From Neptunomonas phycophila (GTDB taxonomy: Bacteria > Pseudomonadota > Gammaproteobacteria > Pseudomonadales > Balneatricaceae), in assembly GCF_001922575.1 (NCBI RefSeq), contig NZ_MRCI01000001.1, positions 1-64,000 of the forward strand: a stretch of 64,000 nt of DNA, written 5' to 3'. The translations under genes were made by a program, and so were the position numbers. Positions 52,218-62,241 of this stretch are shown here, piece after piece (within the stretch, counting starts at the first letter, position 1; each line of letters starts with the position of its first letter). Under the pieces are notes generated by a model. It was not told the DNA's origin. It made no database searches and was given only the letters and a program-made list of their open reading frames with translations.

Positions 52218-52469
52218 ATGGTCACAATTCGTTTGTCACGTGGTGGCGCTAAGAAGCGTCCTTTCTATCAAGTAACAGTTGCCGATTCTCGAAATGCTCG
52301 CGATGGTCGCTTTATTGAGCGTATCGGTTTCTTCAACCCAACAGCTCGCGGTCAAGAAGAGCGTTTACGCTTAGACCTGTCCCGTGTTGAATACTGGACT
52401 GGAAAAGGCGCTACACTGTCTGAGCGTGTTGCTCAGCTAGTTAAAGAAGCTAAAAAAGCTGCTCAGTAA
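52218..52469 (+). CDS. rpsP: 30S ribosomal protein S16
   Basis: An 83-residue S16 protein ([41 protein letters not shown]). It is a structural component of the small subunit and the first gene of the rpsP-rimM-trmD-rplS operon. The context and length are standard. Confidence 0.99.
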   Translation: MVTIRLSRGGAKKRPFYQVTVADSRNARDGRFIERIGFFNPTARGQEERLRLDLSRVEYWTGKGATLSERVAQLVKEAKKAAQ

Positions 52470-52501
52470 TTTCTGAACAGCTGGTTACTGGATAATTCAT
52501 A

Positions 52502-53035
52502 ATGAGCCGAAATACATCAAACGATATCACCGTAGTCGGCCAGATTACCTCGGTATACGGTATAAAGGGATGGGTAAAAGTCTTCTCTCATACTGATCCG
52601 ATGGAAAACTTATTGAGTTATACGCCATGGCAGCTAAAAATTAACGGCCAATGGCAGACCTTCAAATTGGAGGCAAGTAAAAAGCATGGCAAAGGTTTGA
52701 TTGCCAAGTTAGATGGTGTTCATGACAGAGATCATGCTCAGCGCTTTAGCGGTGTTGATATTGGTATCGATTCCGAGTTGTTACCTAAGCTTGGAGAAGG
52801 TGAATATTATTGGAGCCAGCTGGAAAAACTGACGGTTATTACACTCACCGGAGAAAATCTGGGGCGTGTAAGTCACTTGTTGGAAACAGGCTCGAACGAC
52901 GTCATGGTCGTACGGGGCAATGCAGAAAGCTATGATCGTCGCGAACGACTCATTCCTTATCTGCCCGATATAGTGATTAAAGAAATTGACCTAGACGCAG
53001 GTACGATGAGGATCGATTGGGATCCGGAGTTCTAG
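52502..53035 (+). CDS. rimM: ribosome maturation factor RimM
   Basis: A 177-residue protein with an N-terminal RimM barrel (VVGQITSVYGIKGWVKVFSHTDPMENLLSY) and a C-terminal PRC-barrel (GEGEYYWSQLEKLTV, RRERLIPYLPDIVIKEIDLDAGTMRIDWDPEF). It binds S19 and helps mature the 30S head. It is second in the rpsP operon, with 3 bases to trmD. Confidence 0.98.
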   Translation: MSRNTSNDITVVGQITSVYGIKGWVKVFSHTDPMENLLSYTPWQLKINGQWQTFKLEASKKHGKGLIAKLDGVHDRDHAQRFSGVDIGIDSELLPKLGEGEYYWSQLEKLTVITLTGENLGRVSHLLETGSNDVMVVRGNAESYDRRERLIPYLPDIVIKEIDLDAGTMRIDWDPEF

Positions 53036-53038
53036 GCT

Positions 53039-53788
53039 GTGTGGTTTGGTGTGGTGACGCTCTTTCCTGAAATGTTTGAGGCAATAACTCAGCATGGAGT
53101 AACAGGAAGAGGGGTTCGAGATGGTTTAATTGCCATTCAATGTTGGAATCCTCGCGATTTTACGTTGGATAAGCATCGCACAGTGGATGATCGCCCTTAT
53201 GGCGGAGGTCCCGGAATGCTGATGAAAGTGCAGCCATTACGAGATGCTATACAGGCGGCTAAAGCGCAAGCAGGTGAAGGTGCCAAGGTTATTTACTTGT
53301 CCCCTCAGGGCCGACGTCTAGACCATGCAGGTGTGCAAGAGCTTGTTTCTTGCGAAAAGCTGATTTTAGTGGCAGGGCGTTATGAAGGTATTGATGAGCG
53401 CCTTATTGGAACAGAGATAGATGAAGAGTGGTCGCTTGGAGACTTTGTCTTAAGCGGTGGGGAATTGCCCGCCATGACTATGATTGATGCTGTTTCTCGA
53501 CTGGTACCCGGTGTTTTGGGACATAGTGCTTCGGCAGAAGAAGACTCTTTTGCTGAGGGTTTACTAGATTGCCCCCATTACACACGGCCTGAAGTCATTG
53601 ATGAACACGTTGTACCTGATGTGCTGCTGAGCGGTGATCATGAAAAGATCAGGCGTTGGCGTCTTAAACAACAGTTAGGAAGAACCTGGCAACGCCGGCC
53701 CGACCTGTTAGATAAGATGCAGTTAACAGCCGAACAGCAAGCATTGTTAACTGATTATGTCCGCGAGACCGAAGCGTCCGGCGGTTGA
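53039..53788 (+). CDS. trmD: tRNA (guanine-N1)-methyltransferase TrmD
   Basis: A 249-residue SPOUT-fold enzyme with a trefoil knot region ([44 protein letters not shown]) and [11 protein letters not shown]. It makes m1G37 in tRNAs read from CNN codons, which prevents +1 frameshifting. The start is GTG 53039, three bases past rimM. rplS follows after 16 bases. Confidence 0.98.
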   Translation: MWFGVVTLFPEMFEAITQHGVTGRGVRDGLIAIQCWNPRDFTLDKHRTVDDRPYGGGPGMLMKVQPLRDAIQAAKAQAGEGAKVIYLSPQGRRLDHAGVQELVSCEKLILVAGRYEGIDERLIGTEIDEEWSLGDFVLSGGELPAMTMIDAVSRLVPGVLGHSASAEEDSFAEGLLDCPHYTRPEVIDEHVVPDVLLSGDHEKIRRWRLKQQLGRTWQRRPDLLDKMQLTAEQQALLTDYVRETEASGG

Positions 53789-53804
53789 ATATTAGGAGCG
53801 AGCG

Positions 53805-54164
53805 ATGAGCAGCAAAAACGCAATTATTCAGCAAATCGAAGCTGAACAGACGAATAGTAAAGAAATTCCAGCTTTTGGACCTGGTGACACAGTTGTTGTA
53901 CAGGTTCGTGTAGTTGAAGGCACTCGTAGCCGTTTACAGGCTTTCGAAGGCGTTGTAATTGGCAAGCGTAACCGCGGTCTAAACTCTGCGTTTACTGTAC
54001 GTAAAATCTCCCACGGTGTGGGTGTTGAGCGTACTTTCCAAACTTACAGCACACAAGTTGAAGAGATCACTCTTAAGCGTCGTGGTGATGTTCGTCAAGC
54101 TAAGCTTTACTACTTGCGTGAGCGTAGCGGTAAGTCTGCGCGTATCAAAGAAAAACTCGGCTGA
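53805..54164 (+). CDS. rplS: 50S ribosomal protein L19
   Basis: A 119-residue L19 protein ([48 protein letters not shown]...). It is the last gene of the rpsP operon, followed by a strong terminator. AGGAGCGAGCG precedes ATG 53805. Confidence 0.99.
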   Translation: MSSKNAIIQQIEAEQTNSKEIPAFGPGDTVVVQVRVVEGTRSRLQAFEGVVIGKRNRGLNSAFTVRKISHGVGVERTFQTYSTQVEEITLKRRGDVRQAKLYYLRERSGKSARIKEKLG

Positions 54165-54187
54165 GTTTGATTTGGTTCAATGCAGTA

Positions 54188-54216
54188 AAAAAAAGGTGAC
54201 CTATGGTCACCTTTTT
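54188..54216 (+). terminator. rho-independent terminator after rplS
   Basis: aaaaaaggtgacc pairs with ggtcacctttttt around a very short tat loop, and the T-run is part of the right arm. It lies about 24 bases past the rplS stop. Confidence 0.9.
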
Positions 54217-54296
54217 TGTGTATGTTATTAGCATCTTGATCAAGACCCATCTAAAATCACTAGCTAGGATGCTAGTCCATAAAGCTGAGGGAGTGG

Positions 54297-55646
54297 ATGC
54301 GTAGTCGTTTCAGGTGGTTAATTTGGCTTATTTTGCCCGTGCTAGCGGTAGCGGGGGTGCAAGGTTTTTATTGGTTCCAAGTTAAGCGTAGTGTTGATAA
54401 TTTAATCTCCAGTATTAGCCCTATCGCGCAGGTAAGCTACCAGCAAATTAGCGCTTGGGCGTTTCAAGATGTCTCGCTGACAGGGATGCGTGTTCGCTTA
54501 AACTCGGGTAAGCCGCTTTTATCAGCCGAGCAGTTATCAATAGGCGCGACTAACTGGCTTGATCTACTGTCCTTAGACAATGCTTTATCTTCAGGCGTTG
54601 TGTCCTCATCTTTTTTTGTTTCCCTTGATCAACTTCAGTTGTCTTCTGAGTCATTTAGTCTGTTAAAGCATCAGCATGTCGATAATAAGGACACACCTTC
54701 GTTATCAACGTTGCTTTGTCCAGAAGAAACGGCGTTTGGACGGACACCCCTTGAGGAGCTGGGTTATAAAAATATCAGAGGAAGCGCTACGTTTCTTTTT
54801 GATCCGTCCCTCCAAAACAACGCCTTGCGCTTGGTACTGAAAGCCGATTTTAACCAGTTGGCCGCAGGCGAAATAGATTTGCTGGTCGGTCAGCCCGGTC
54901 GGGTTTCCCTAAGGCGCGAGCAATTAGCCGCTAGCGTTATTCAGCAGATGAGGGTTTCTATAAAAGACCAAGGAATCAATACGCGTTGGCGCAATCGTTG
55001 TGCAGAGCAGGCGGGTGTTGAAGTGGCAAACTACAGTGCGTTATACCAAGACGCTCTTAATGCTTGGTGGGCGCTGTACGGTGTGAATGTCAGTGAAGAT
55101 GTGCTCCAGTCGATGGTTTCCTTGTGGCAGCCGAATATGAGTACTCAATTACGATTTGAACCGGCTGTACCTCCTTCCTTGTCGGCTTTAACTGCTATTG
55201 AAGGCGTAGAAGGTGTCTTTAGTCGAGCCGAAGTTCGATGGAGTGTCGGCGCTAAGTTGATTGAGTTCACCGATGCTGAGTGGGAAGTTATTTTACAGCT
55301 ATATGCCGGTGATGTGCGCTCTGCCGCTCGTGCAATGGTGACTCCTGATGCAATCATCGAGGAGCCTGCGGGGATAAGTGAGGCTCGATTACGCGAAATT
55401 GTTCCGGGTGTTATGCCGATTAGACCACCCGAGAAAGAAAAGCGCTTTGAGTTGACCCCTTTTCCTGAGCTAGAAGGGTACATTGGTAGCTCGATAAAAG
55501 TTCAAACCTTATTTGGTCGTGAAATGGATGGCGTATTAGTGGGAGTGAATAGCTCCGGAATTAGCATTCGCCGTCATATACAGCAAGGGAAAGCGACGAT
55601 TCCGGTGCTGCGCGAAAATATATCTGCCGTAGAAGTGTATCGTTGA
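54297..55646 (+). CDS. uncharacterised membrane-anchored protein with a possible Sm-like C-terminus
   Basis: A 449-residue protein. A single N-terminal helix (about 6-27) anchors it, with the rest probably periplasmic. The middle is strand-rich and loosely resembles AsmA/DUF748-type envelope proteins. The last 55 residues (GSSIKVQTLFGREMDGVLVG...GISIRRHIQQGKATIPVLRENISAVEVYR) have the hydrophobic and glycine spacing of an Sm-like small barrel. No family is recognised. It overlaps xerD by 4 bases and lies after the rplS terminator. Confidence 0.72.
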   Translation: MRSRFRWLIWLILPVLAVAGVQGFYWFQVKRSVDNLISSISPIAQVSYQQISAWAFQDVSLTGMRVRLNSGKPLLSAEQLSIGATNWLDLLSLDNALSSGVVSSSFFVSLDQLQLSSESFSLLKHQHVDNKDTPSLSTLLCPEETAFGRTPLEELGYKNIRGSATFLFDPSLQNNALRLVLKADFNQLAAGEIDLLVGQPGRVSLRREQLAASVIQQMRVSIKDQGINTRWRNRCAEQAGVEVANYSALYQDALNAWWALYGVNVSEDVLQSMVSLWQPNMSTQLRFEPAVPPSLSALTAIEGVEGVFSRAEVRWSVGAKLIEFTDAEWEVILQLYAGDVRSAARAMVTPDAIIEEPAGISEARLREIVPGVMPIRPPEKEKRFELTPFPELEGYIGSSIKVQTLFGREMDGVLVGVNSSGISIRRHIQQGKATIPVLRENISAVEVYR

Positions 55647-56590
55647 TAGTGGACGTCACTGTAAGCGGAGATAAGCGTTTTACGCGTAAAGCGCCAGAAG
55701 AGGCGGATGTTAAAGTCATTCAGCAGTTTGTTGACGCCCTATGGTTGGAAGAAGGCCTGAGTAAGAATACTCAGCTGGCCTATCAAAGAGATCTGTCATT
55801 ATTTGCTTGCTGGCTAAATGAGCTGGGTATGTCTTTGCTTGGCGTTACTTCTGCTGATGTGCGACGTTACCTCAATTGGCGTGTGGCCCAGGCGCTGAGC
55901 CCGGCTTCTACATCTCGTTTTATTTCTTGCGCACGTCGCTTTTACCGCTATTTATTGCGGGAGTCGTTGATTGGTGTTGATCCGCTTTTGCAAATTCAGC
56001 TTCCCAAGAAAGGTCGTGCTTTACCCAAAACGCTCTCCGAAGATGATGTAACACAGCTTTTACATGCCCCAGATACCGGTACCACGATAGGCTTGCGCGA
56101 TAGGGCAATGTTAGAAACCTTGTATGCAACTGGTTTGCGGGTAACGGAGCTTGTGTCATTGACCTTAGGCCAAATTAACTTGCGAATGGGGGTTGTTCGG
56201 GTCATTGGTAAAGGTGATAAAGAGCGGCTGGTTCCTTTAGGAGAAGAAGCTTGTAATTGTCTAGCGTTGTATTTGCAAAATGCGCGTCCTGATTTGCTGA
56301 CGGACCCGGCTTGTGAAGTTGTTTTTCCTAGTCAGCGGGGCGTGCAAATGACTCGTCAGACTTTTTGGCATCGTATTAAGCAGTATGCTGTCGTTGCAGG
56401 TATTGATAAGCCTTTATCACCGCATGTATTACGCCACGCTTTCGCCACGCATTTATTGAATCATGGAGCCGATTTGCGGGTTGTTCAGATGATGTTAGGT
56501 CACAGTGATTTATCAACAACTCAAATATATACGCACGTAGCGCAGCAGCGTCTGCAAGCATTGCATAAGGATCATCACCCACGGGGGTGA
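55643..56590 (+). CDS. xerD: site-specific tyrosine recombinase XerD
   Basis: A 315-residue recombinase. The N-terminal core-binding domain (VIQQFVDALWLEEGLSKNTQLAYQRDLSLFACWL) and the catalytic domain (Arg in LYATGLRVTELVSL, HVLRHAFATHLLNHGADLRVVQ, Tyr in TTQIYTHV) match XerD closely to the end (HHPRG). With XerC it resolves chromosome dimers at dif under FtsK control. The start is uncertain: TTG 55643 overlaps the preceding stop, and GTG 55649 is also possible. dsbC follows, as in many gammaproteobacteria. Confidence 0.96.
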   Translation: MIVDVTVSGDKRFTRKAPEEADVKVIQQFVDALWLEEGLSKNTQLAYQRDLSLFACWLNELGMSLLGVTSADVRRYLNWRVAQALSPASTSRFISCARRFYRYLLRESLIGVDPLLQIQLPKKGRALPKTLSEDDVTQLLHAPDTGTTIGLRDRAMLETLYATGLRVTELVSLTLGQINLRMGVVRVIGKGDKERLVPLGEEACNCLALYLQNARPDLLTDPACEVVFPSQRGVQMTRQTFWHRIKQYAVVAGIDKPLSPHVLRHAFATHLLNHGADLRVVQMMLGHSDLSTTQIYTHVAQQRLQALHKDHHPRG

Positions 56591-56710
56591 TCCATTTGTG
56601 CCCTAATGTAGATCTCTTTTATGTTAAAACTTATGATGTGGGTCGCTCGTGCTGAACTAAAACAAACTCATTACGTCTTAAATTTTATTAATTAATCCTC
56701 AGAGGAAGTT

Positions 56711-57436
56711 ATGCGCCGTACTCTATTGCCCACTTTGCTGTTATTGCTCAGCACGAGTGTTTTTGCTCAAAGCGTTGAAGAGCAAATTCAAACACAAATT
56801 AAGAAAATTGATGCTGGCATACCAGTGGTATCAATAGAAAAAGCCCCTATTCCGGGGATGTACGAAGTTGAACTCGGTAGCGGAGAAGTACTTTACACGG
56901 ATGAAAAGGGAGAGTTCTTTTTGCTGGGTAATTTGTATCAGTTATCTGATGCTGAAGGTTTTGTCAGCTTAACTGAGAAAAAGCAAAATGCTCAGCGTGA
57001 AAAAGAAATGGCGGCGTTGGATGATAGTGATCTAGTCATCTATCCGGCTCAAGGTGCCGAAAAAGCGTCTGTGTTTGTGTTTACGGATGTTGATTGCCCG
57101 TATTGCCGCAAGTTGCATGATGAGGTGCCTAAATTGCAAGCTCAAGGTGTAACCGTGAAGTATTTAGCCTTCCCGCGCCAAGGGCCTGGATCTCCTGTGC
57201 ATAAAAAAATGGAATCGATCTGGTGTGCAGAAGATAGAAATGCAGCCATGGACCAGTCAAAGCAAGGGAAGTCGGTTGCTAGCGCTACGTGTGAAAATCC
57301 GGTTATCGATCAATATATGCTAGGTCAAAAAGCGGGTGTAACGGGAACCCCTGCCATTGTAACGGCGCAGGGTAAGTTAATCCCCGGTTACATGCCTGCT
57401 TCGCGATTGATCGAGCTGATTAAAGCTGATTCATAA
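56711..57436 (+). CDS. dsbC: thiol:disulfide interchange protein DsbC
   Basis: A 241-residue periplasmic isomerase with a signal peptide (1-20, cleaved after VFA). An N-terminal dimerisation domain (IPVVSIEKAPIPGMYEVELGSGEVLYTDEKGEFFLLGNLY) is followed by a thioredoxin fold with the active site CPYC (129-132) and the cis-Pro segment VTGTPAIV. It corrects wrong disulfides and is kept reduced by DsbD. AGAGGAAG precedes ATG 56711. Confidence 0.95.
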   Translation: MRRTLLPTLLLLLSTSVFAQSVEEQIQTQIKKIDAGIPVVSIEKAPIPGMYEVELGSGEVLYTDEKGEFFLLGNLYQLSDAEGFVSLTEKKQNAQREKEMAALDDSDLVIYPAQGAEKASVFVFTDVDCPYCRKLHDEVPKLQAQGVTVKYLAFPRQGPGSPVHKKMESIWCAEDRNAAMDQSKQGKSVASATCENPVIDQYMLGQKAGVTGTPAIVTAQGKLIPGYMPASRLIELIKADS

Positions 57437-57476
57437 ACGAGCTTTAGGCATTAAATTGCTGGTGTAATTTAGAAAA

Positions 57477-57502
57477 GAAGGAGCGAAAGCTCCTTTTTTT
57501 AT
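57477..57502 (+). terminator. rho-independent terminator after dsbC
   Basis: aaggagc pairs with gctcctt around a gaaa tetraloop, followed by a run of Ts. It lies about 40 bases past the stop. Confidence 0.92.
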
Positions 57503-57660
57503 GGTCGGTCATGGTGTGTTAATAGAGTAACGTCAAACTATTCGCTATAATGTGTGACCATTTTTTGAGCATTGGGCAAGCGTCTGTCGTTGAAGTGATT
57601 AGACGGGATCTTTATGTATCTTAAATCCATGGGATGGCTTGTTAACAGCGAGGTAAGGTT

Positions 57661-58962
57661 TTGAAACCGGTAAATGTAGGAATTTGTGGTCTTGGTACCG
57701 TCGGTGGCGGCACTTTTAATGTTCTTCTGCGTAATGCAGATGAGATTGCGCGCAGAGCTGGACGTCAGATTATTGTGCAGCAAATTGGCGCTCGTCGTGA
57801 TAACCCAGCCTGCAATACCCATGGTACAGCCATTACCCGTGATATTTTTGAAGTGGCTACTAATCCTGATATTGATATCGTGGTTGAGCTAATCGGCGGC
57901 TATGACGTAGCTTTTAAGCTTGTTATGACAGCAATCGAGAATGGTAAGCATGTAGTGACGGCTAATAAGGCCCTAATTGCCGTCCATGGTAACGAAATTT
58001 TTGAAGCCGCTCAGCGTAACAACGTCATGGTGTCTTATGAGGCATCGGTGGCTGGCGGTATTCCTGTCGTTAAAGCTATCCGTGAAGGCTTGTCTGCAAA
58101 CAGTATTAATTGGTTAGCCGGTATCATTAATGGTACAGGTAACTTCATCCTGACAGAAATGCGCGAAAAAGGCCGTGACTTTGCTGATGTGCTAGCAGAA
58201 GCGCAGGCTTTAGGTTATGCCGAGGCGGATCCTACATTTGATGTTGAGGGGATTGATGCAGCGCATAAGCTGACTATCCTTGCATCGATCGCATTTGGTA
58301 TTCCGCTACAGTTTGATAAAGCTTATACCGAAGGCATCAGCAAAATTACGGCTGAAGATGTTCAGTATGCAGAAGAGCTAGGCTATCGCATAAAACACTT
58401 AGGCATTAGCCGTCGTACCGAAAATGGCATCGAGTTGCGGGTTCACCCAACCTTAATCCCCGAGAAAATGCTACTCGCCAATGTAAATGGCGTAATGAAC
58501 GCTGTTATGGTTGATGGCGATGCTGTGGGGCAAACGCTTTATTACGGCGCAGGTGCAGGAGCAGAGCCTACGGCGTCTGCTGTGGTAGCGGACATTGTCG
58601 ATGTGGTACGTAATCTAGCGGCTGAAAACGAAGGGCGTGTACCGCCTTTGGCGTTCCAGCAAGACGAGCTATCTTCAACGCCTGTTTTGCCGATGACTGA
58701 GACTGAGACATCGTATTATTTAAGACTGCACGCTGTTGAAAAGCCGGGCGTATTGGCTAGCATTACTAAAATATTAGGTGATAACGGCATCAATATTGAG
58801 GCGATCATCCAAAAGGAAACAGCCGAATACCAAGTCCCTGTTATTTTGCTAACGCAACGCGTTAAAGAGCAAACAATGAATGATGCGATCGCAGCTATCG
58901 AAGCGCTAGATGACATCATTGGGCAGGTAACACGTATCCGTGTTGAGCAGCTACAAGGCTAA
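57661..58962 (+). CDS. hom: homoserine dehydrogenase
   Basis: A 433-residue enzyme. The NAD(P)-binding motif is VGICGLGTVGGGTFNVL. The catalytic domain has ANKALIAVHGNEIF, EASVAGGIPVVKAIREGLSANSINWLAGIINGTGNFIL and EADPTFDVEGIDAAHKLTIL. A C-terminal ACT domain (about 350-425) should mediate threonine feedback. It reduces aspartate semialdehyde to homoserine. The start is TTG 57661 with GAGGTAAGG upstream. thrC follows with a 10-base gap, so the two form a threonine unit. Confidence 0.97.
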   Translation: MKPVNVGICGLGTVGGGTFNVLLRNADEIARRAGRQIIVQQIGARRDNPACNTHGTAITRDIFEVATNPDIDIVVELIGGYDVAFKLVMTAIENGKHVVTANKALIAVHGNEIFEAAQRNNVMVSYEASVAGGIPVVKAIREGLSANSINWLAGIINGTGNFILTEMREKGRDFADVLAEAQALGYAEADPTFDVEGIDAAHKLTILASIAFGIPLQFDKAYTEGISKITAEDVQYAEELGYRIKHLGISRRTENGIELRVHPTLIPEKMLLANVNGVMNAVMVDGDAVGQTLYYGAGAGAEPTASAVVADIVDVVRNLAAENEGRVPPLAFQQDELSSTPVLPMTETETSYYLRLHAVEKPGVLASITKILGDNGINIEAIIQKETAEYQVPVILLTQRVKEQTMNDAIAAIEALDDIIGQVTRIRVEQLQG

Positions 58963-58972
58963 AGGAAAAGAC

Positions 58973-60364
58973 ATGAAATACATTTCTACACGCGGCCAAG
59001 CTCCAGCGCTTAATTTTGAAGAAGTTTTACTGGCTGGATTAGCTAGTGATGGTGGCTTATACGTACCTGAAGAGCTGCCGACATTTAGTCAGGAAGAGAT
59101 AGCAAGTTGGGCAGGTTTGTCTTACGCCGATTTGGCATTCAAAGTGATCTCTCCGTTCGTCAATGACTGTATCGCGGATGCCGATCTTAAAGTCATGATC
59201 GATGAAACCTATGCAGGCTTTAATCATACGGCGGTAGCACCGTTAAAAGAGCTTGGTACTAATGAATGGGTGCTTGAGTTGTTTCATGGCCCTACATTGG
59301 CCTTTAAAGACTTTGCATTGCAGCTGCTAGGCCGCTTAATGGATCATGTGCTTGTAAAGCGCAATGAGCATTTGGTGATCATGGGGGCTACGTCTGGCGA
59401 TACAGGCTCCGCTGCCATTGAAGGCTGCCGTCATTCCAAGCATGTTGATATCTTTATCCTGCATCCACACAACCGTGTATCTGAGGTGCAACGTAAGCAG
59501 ATGACTACGGTGTTAGCTGATAATGTGCATAATATCGCGCTCGAAGGTAACTTTGATGATTGCCAAGAGATGGTTAAAGCGAGTTTTGCAGATCAGTCAT
59601 TCCTTAAGGGGATGAAATTAGGTGCGGTGAATTCGATTAACTGGGCACGTATTATGTCCCAGATCGTTTATTATTTCTCAGCATCTCTGGCGGTAGGTGG
59701 CCCTCATCGTCCGGTTGCTTTTTCAGTGCCTACTGGCAACTTCGGCGACATATTTGCTGGTTATTTGGCGAAGAAAATGGGGCTACCCATCAGCCAGCTG
59801 GTTGTAGCAACTAACCACAACGATATATTGCACCGGGTGATTTCGGGTAACGATATGTCCAAGCAGAGTTTAGTGCACACCTTGTCACCATCAATGGATA
59901 TCATGGTGTCATCTAATTTTGAGCGTATGCTATTTGACGTTTACGACAAAGATGGCGCGTCCATTGATGACTTGATGAAGCGATTTAAAACAGAATCTGT
60001 TCAACTGGATCCTGCTAAGTGGGAGAAGGTTCGCGAGCTGTTTGATAGCTATGCTGTTGATGACGAGGCAACGTGCCAAACTATTGCTGATGTGCATGCC
60101 GAAACAGGTTACTTACTAGACCCTCATACGGCGATTGGTGTTAAAGCGGCTCGTGAATGCATTCGTGATAAAGCGGTGCCCATGATCACTTTAGCAACGG
60201 CACATCCAGTTAAGTTTCCGGATGCTGTATTAAAAGCGGGCCTAGAGTCCCCAGCATTACCTGAACACATGGCCGATTTGTTTGATCGTGAAGAACGTAT
60301 GACGGTTCTAGATAATGACATTGCTGGCGTACAAGCTTTTATCGCGGATAATGTCACGCCTTAA
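58973..60364 (+). CDS. thrC: threonine synthase
   Basis: A 463-residue PLP enzyme. The N-terminal MKYISTRGQAPALNFEEVLLAGLASDGGLYVPEELP is typical of the long ThrC type. The PLP lysine lies in GPTLAFKDFALQLLGR, and the phosphate-binding loop is GATSGDTGSAAIEG. It converts O-phosphohomoserine to threonine. ATG 58973 is chosen because AAAGGAAA lies before it; the frame is open from 58940 inside hom. thrB is not in the window. Confidence 0.97.
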   Translation: MKYISTRGQAPALNFEEVLLAGLASDGGLYVPEELPTFSQEEIASWAGLSYADLAFKVISPFVNDCIADADLKVMIDETYAGFNHTAVAPLKELGTNEWVLELFHGPTLAFKDFALQLLGRLMDHVLVKRNEHLVIMGATSGDTGSAAIEGCRHSKHVDIFILHPHNRVSEVQRKQMTTVLADNVHNIALEGNFDDCQEMVKASFADQSFLKGMKLGAVNSINWARIMSQIVYYFSASLAVGGPHRPVAFSVPTGNFGDIFAGYLAKKMGLPISQLVVATNHNDILHRVISGNDMSKQSLVHTLSPSMDIMVSSNFERMLFDVYDKDGASIDDLMKRFKTESVQLDPAKWEKVRELFDSYAVDDEATCQTIADVHAETGYLLDPHTAIGVKAARECIRDKAVPMITLATAHPVKFPDAVLKAGLESPALPEHMADLFDREERMTVLDNDIAGVQAFIADNVTP

Positions 60365-60389
60365 GCAACAGTCAACAAGCTGTTGCACA

Positions 60390-60422
60390 GAAAGGGCTCG
60401 ATTCTGATCGGGCCTTTTTTTA
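60390..60422 (+). terminator. rho-independent terminator after thrC
   Basis: aaagg-g-ctcga pairs with tcgggccttt (one bulged base, one T-G pair), followed by a long T-run ending near 60421. Confidence 0.85.
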
Positions 60423-60490
60423 TGCTGCTAGAATTGACTGCTTTAATGTGGATGTGTGATTAAAACTGAAAGATCACCTAAGGTTAACAT

Positions 60491-62239
60491 GTGAAACGAG
60501 TGTCCATTGAACGCCGAGCGCCGGGCTCTGAGCAATTGCCTATATTCTCGCAAGTACCTCATGCACTCGCACGGATTTATGCATCGCGCGGGGTTCAATC
60601 CCAAGCAGAGTTAGGGCGTAATTTAAAAGAATTACTCCCAGACTCTGAAATGAAAGGGATGAATGAAGCGGTTGCGCGGTTAGCTCACGCTGTTGTATCT
60701 AACGAATCGATGTTGATAGTGGGTGACTTTGATTGTGATGGCGCGACTAGCACGGCTGTTGCTATTCTGGGATTGCGCATGATGGGGGCTACTCAGGTCG
60801 ATTATTTAGTGCCAAATCGTTTTGAGTATGGCTATGGCTTAAGCCCAGAAATTGTTGAAGTAGCGCATACGCAGTCGCCCTCATTATTAATCACGGTTGA
60901 TAATGGCATCTCCAGTGTGGAAGGCGTGGCTAGGGCGCGATCATTAGGTATGGATGTAGTCGTAACAGACCATCACTTAGCGGGAGATCAACTACCGGAT
61001 GCCGCCGCAATTGTTAACCCAAATCAGCCCGGTTGTGGCTTCCCTGCAAAGTCGACGTGCGGTGTCGGGGTTATTTTCTATGTGTTGATTGCGCTGCGTC
61101 GGGCGCTACAACAACAAGGGTGGTTTGAACAACAGGGCTTGGCCGTTCCTAACTTGGCTAGTTTGCTGGATCTAGTGGCTTTAGGTACGGTCGCGGACGT
61201 TGTTGCACTTGAGCATAATAATCGAGTTCTGGTGCATCAAGGGCTTAAACGTATACGCGCTGGTCAAGCTCGCCCGGGCTTATTGGCCCTGATTGAAATA
61301 TCAGGCCGACAAAAAGAACGTTTAGTCGCGAGTGATTTAGGCTTTGCGATTGCTCCGCGTCTTAATGCGGCGGGGCGTTTAGAAGATATGTCGATTGGTA
61401 TCGAGTGCTTATTGTCTGACGATGCTGATTATGCGCGAGATTTGGCTCAAAGTTTGGATCAATTAAATCTAGAGCGCCGCGGCATAGAGCAAGAAATGCA
61501 GCAGCAAGCCTTGCAGTTGTTGGATCAAATACCGTTAGACGAGAATCAACTACCTTATGGTTTATGCTTATATGACGAAGCATGGCATCAAGGTGTGGTA
61601 GGTATTTTAGCGTCGCGGATTAAAGAGCGCACTCATCGACCGGTGATTGCTTTTGCCCGAGGCGATAACGGGGATATTAAAGGGTCGGCTCGCTCGATTC
61701 CAGGCTTACACATTCGAGATGCTTTAGCGACATTGAACGCTCGTCATCCAGGCTTGATTAGCAAGTTTGGAGGGCATGCAATGGCTGCTGGATTAACCCT
61801 AAATTCGGGGGCTTTAGATCAGTTTAAAGTTGCGTTTGATCAGGCGGTTCGTGAACAGCTGAGTGCTGATGATTTAGACCAGCGCATCGAAACTGACGGC
61901 GAGTTGTCAGCCAGCGAAATGAGTCTAGAACTGGCTGAAAGGCTGCGTGAAGCGGGGCCTTGGGGGCATCACTTTCCTGAACCATTATTCGATGGTCAGT
62001 TTAGTGTTTTACAACAAAGAATTGTAGGGCAACGGCATCTTAAGCTGGTGCTGATGGATGCAAAAACCGGCATTAGTGTGGATGCTATTCACTTTAATGC
62101 GGATATGGATTGTTGGCCTGACCAGGCAATTGTGTCAGTCAGAGCCGTGTATAAATTAGATGTTAATGAATTTAGAGGTCAGCGTAACGTCCAGTTAATG
62201 GTGGATTACATTGAGCCTCTTGAACGAACAGGTGAGTAG
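60491..62239 (+). CDS. recJ: single-stranded-DNA exonuclease RecJ
   Basis: A 582-residue DHH-family nuclease. Motifs in order: MLIVGDFDCDGATSTA (motif I), ITVDNGISS (II), VVTDHHLAGDQLPDAAAIVNPNQPGC (III, with DHH), LVALGTVADVV (IV), RLNAAGRLEDM, and the DHHA1 part with SKFGGHAMAAGLTL. It degrades single-stranded DNA 5' to 3' in recombination and mismatch repair. The start is GTG 60491. Its stop nearly touches the next small gene. Confidence 0.97.
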   Translation: MKRVSIERRAPGSEQLPIFSQVPHALARIYASRGVQSQAELGRNLKELLPDSEMKGMNEAVARLAHAVVSNESMLIVGDFDCDGATSTAVAILGLRMMGATQVDYLVPNRFEYGYGLSPEIVEVAHTQSPSLLITVDNGISSVEGVARARSLGMDVVVTDHHLAGDQLPDAAAIVNPNQPGCGFPAKSTCGVGVIFYVLIALRRALQQQGWFEQQGLAVPNLASLLDLVALGTVADVVALEHNNRVLVHQGLKRIRAGQARPGLLALIEISGRQKERLVASDLGFAIAPRLNAAGRLEDMSIGIECLLSDDADYARDLAQSLDQLNLERRGIEQEMQQQALQLLDQIPLDENQLPYGLCLYDEAWHQGVVGILASRIKERTHRPVIAFARGDNGDIKGSARSIPGLHIRDALATLNARHPGLISKFGGHAMAAGLTLNSGALDQFKVAFDQAVREQLSADDLDQRIETDGELSASEMSLELAERLREAGPWGHHFPEPLFDGQFSVLQQRIVGQRHLKLVLMDAKTGISVDAIHFNADMDCWPDQAIVSVRAVYKLDVNEFRGQRNVQLMVDYIEPLERTGE

Positions 62240-62241
62240 TG

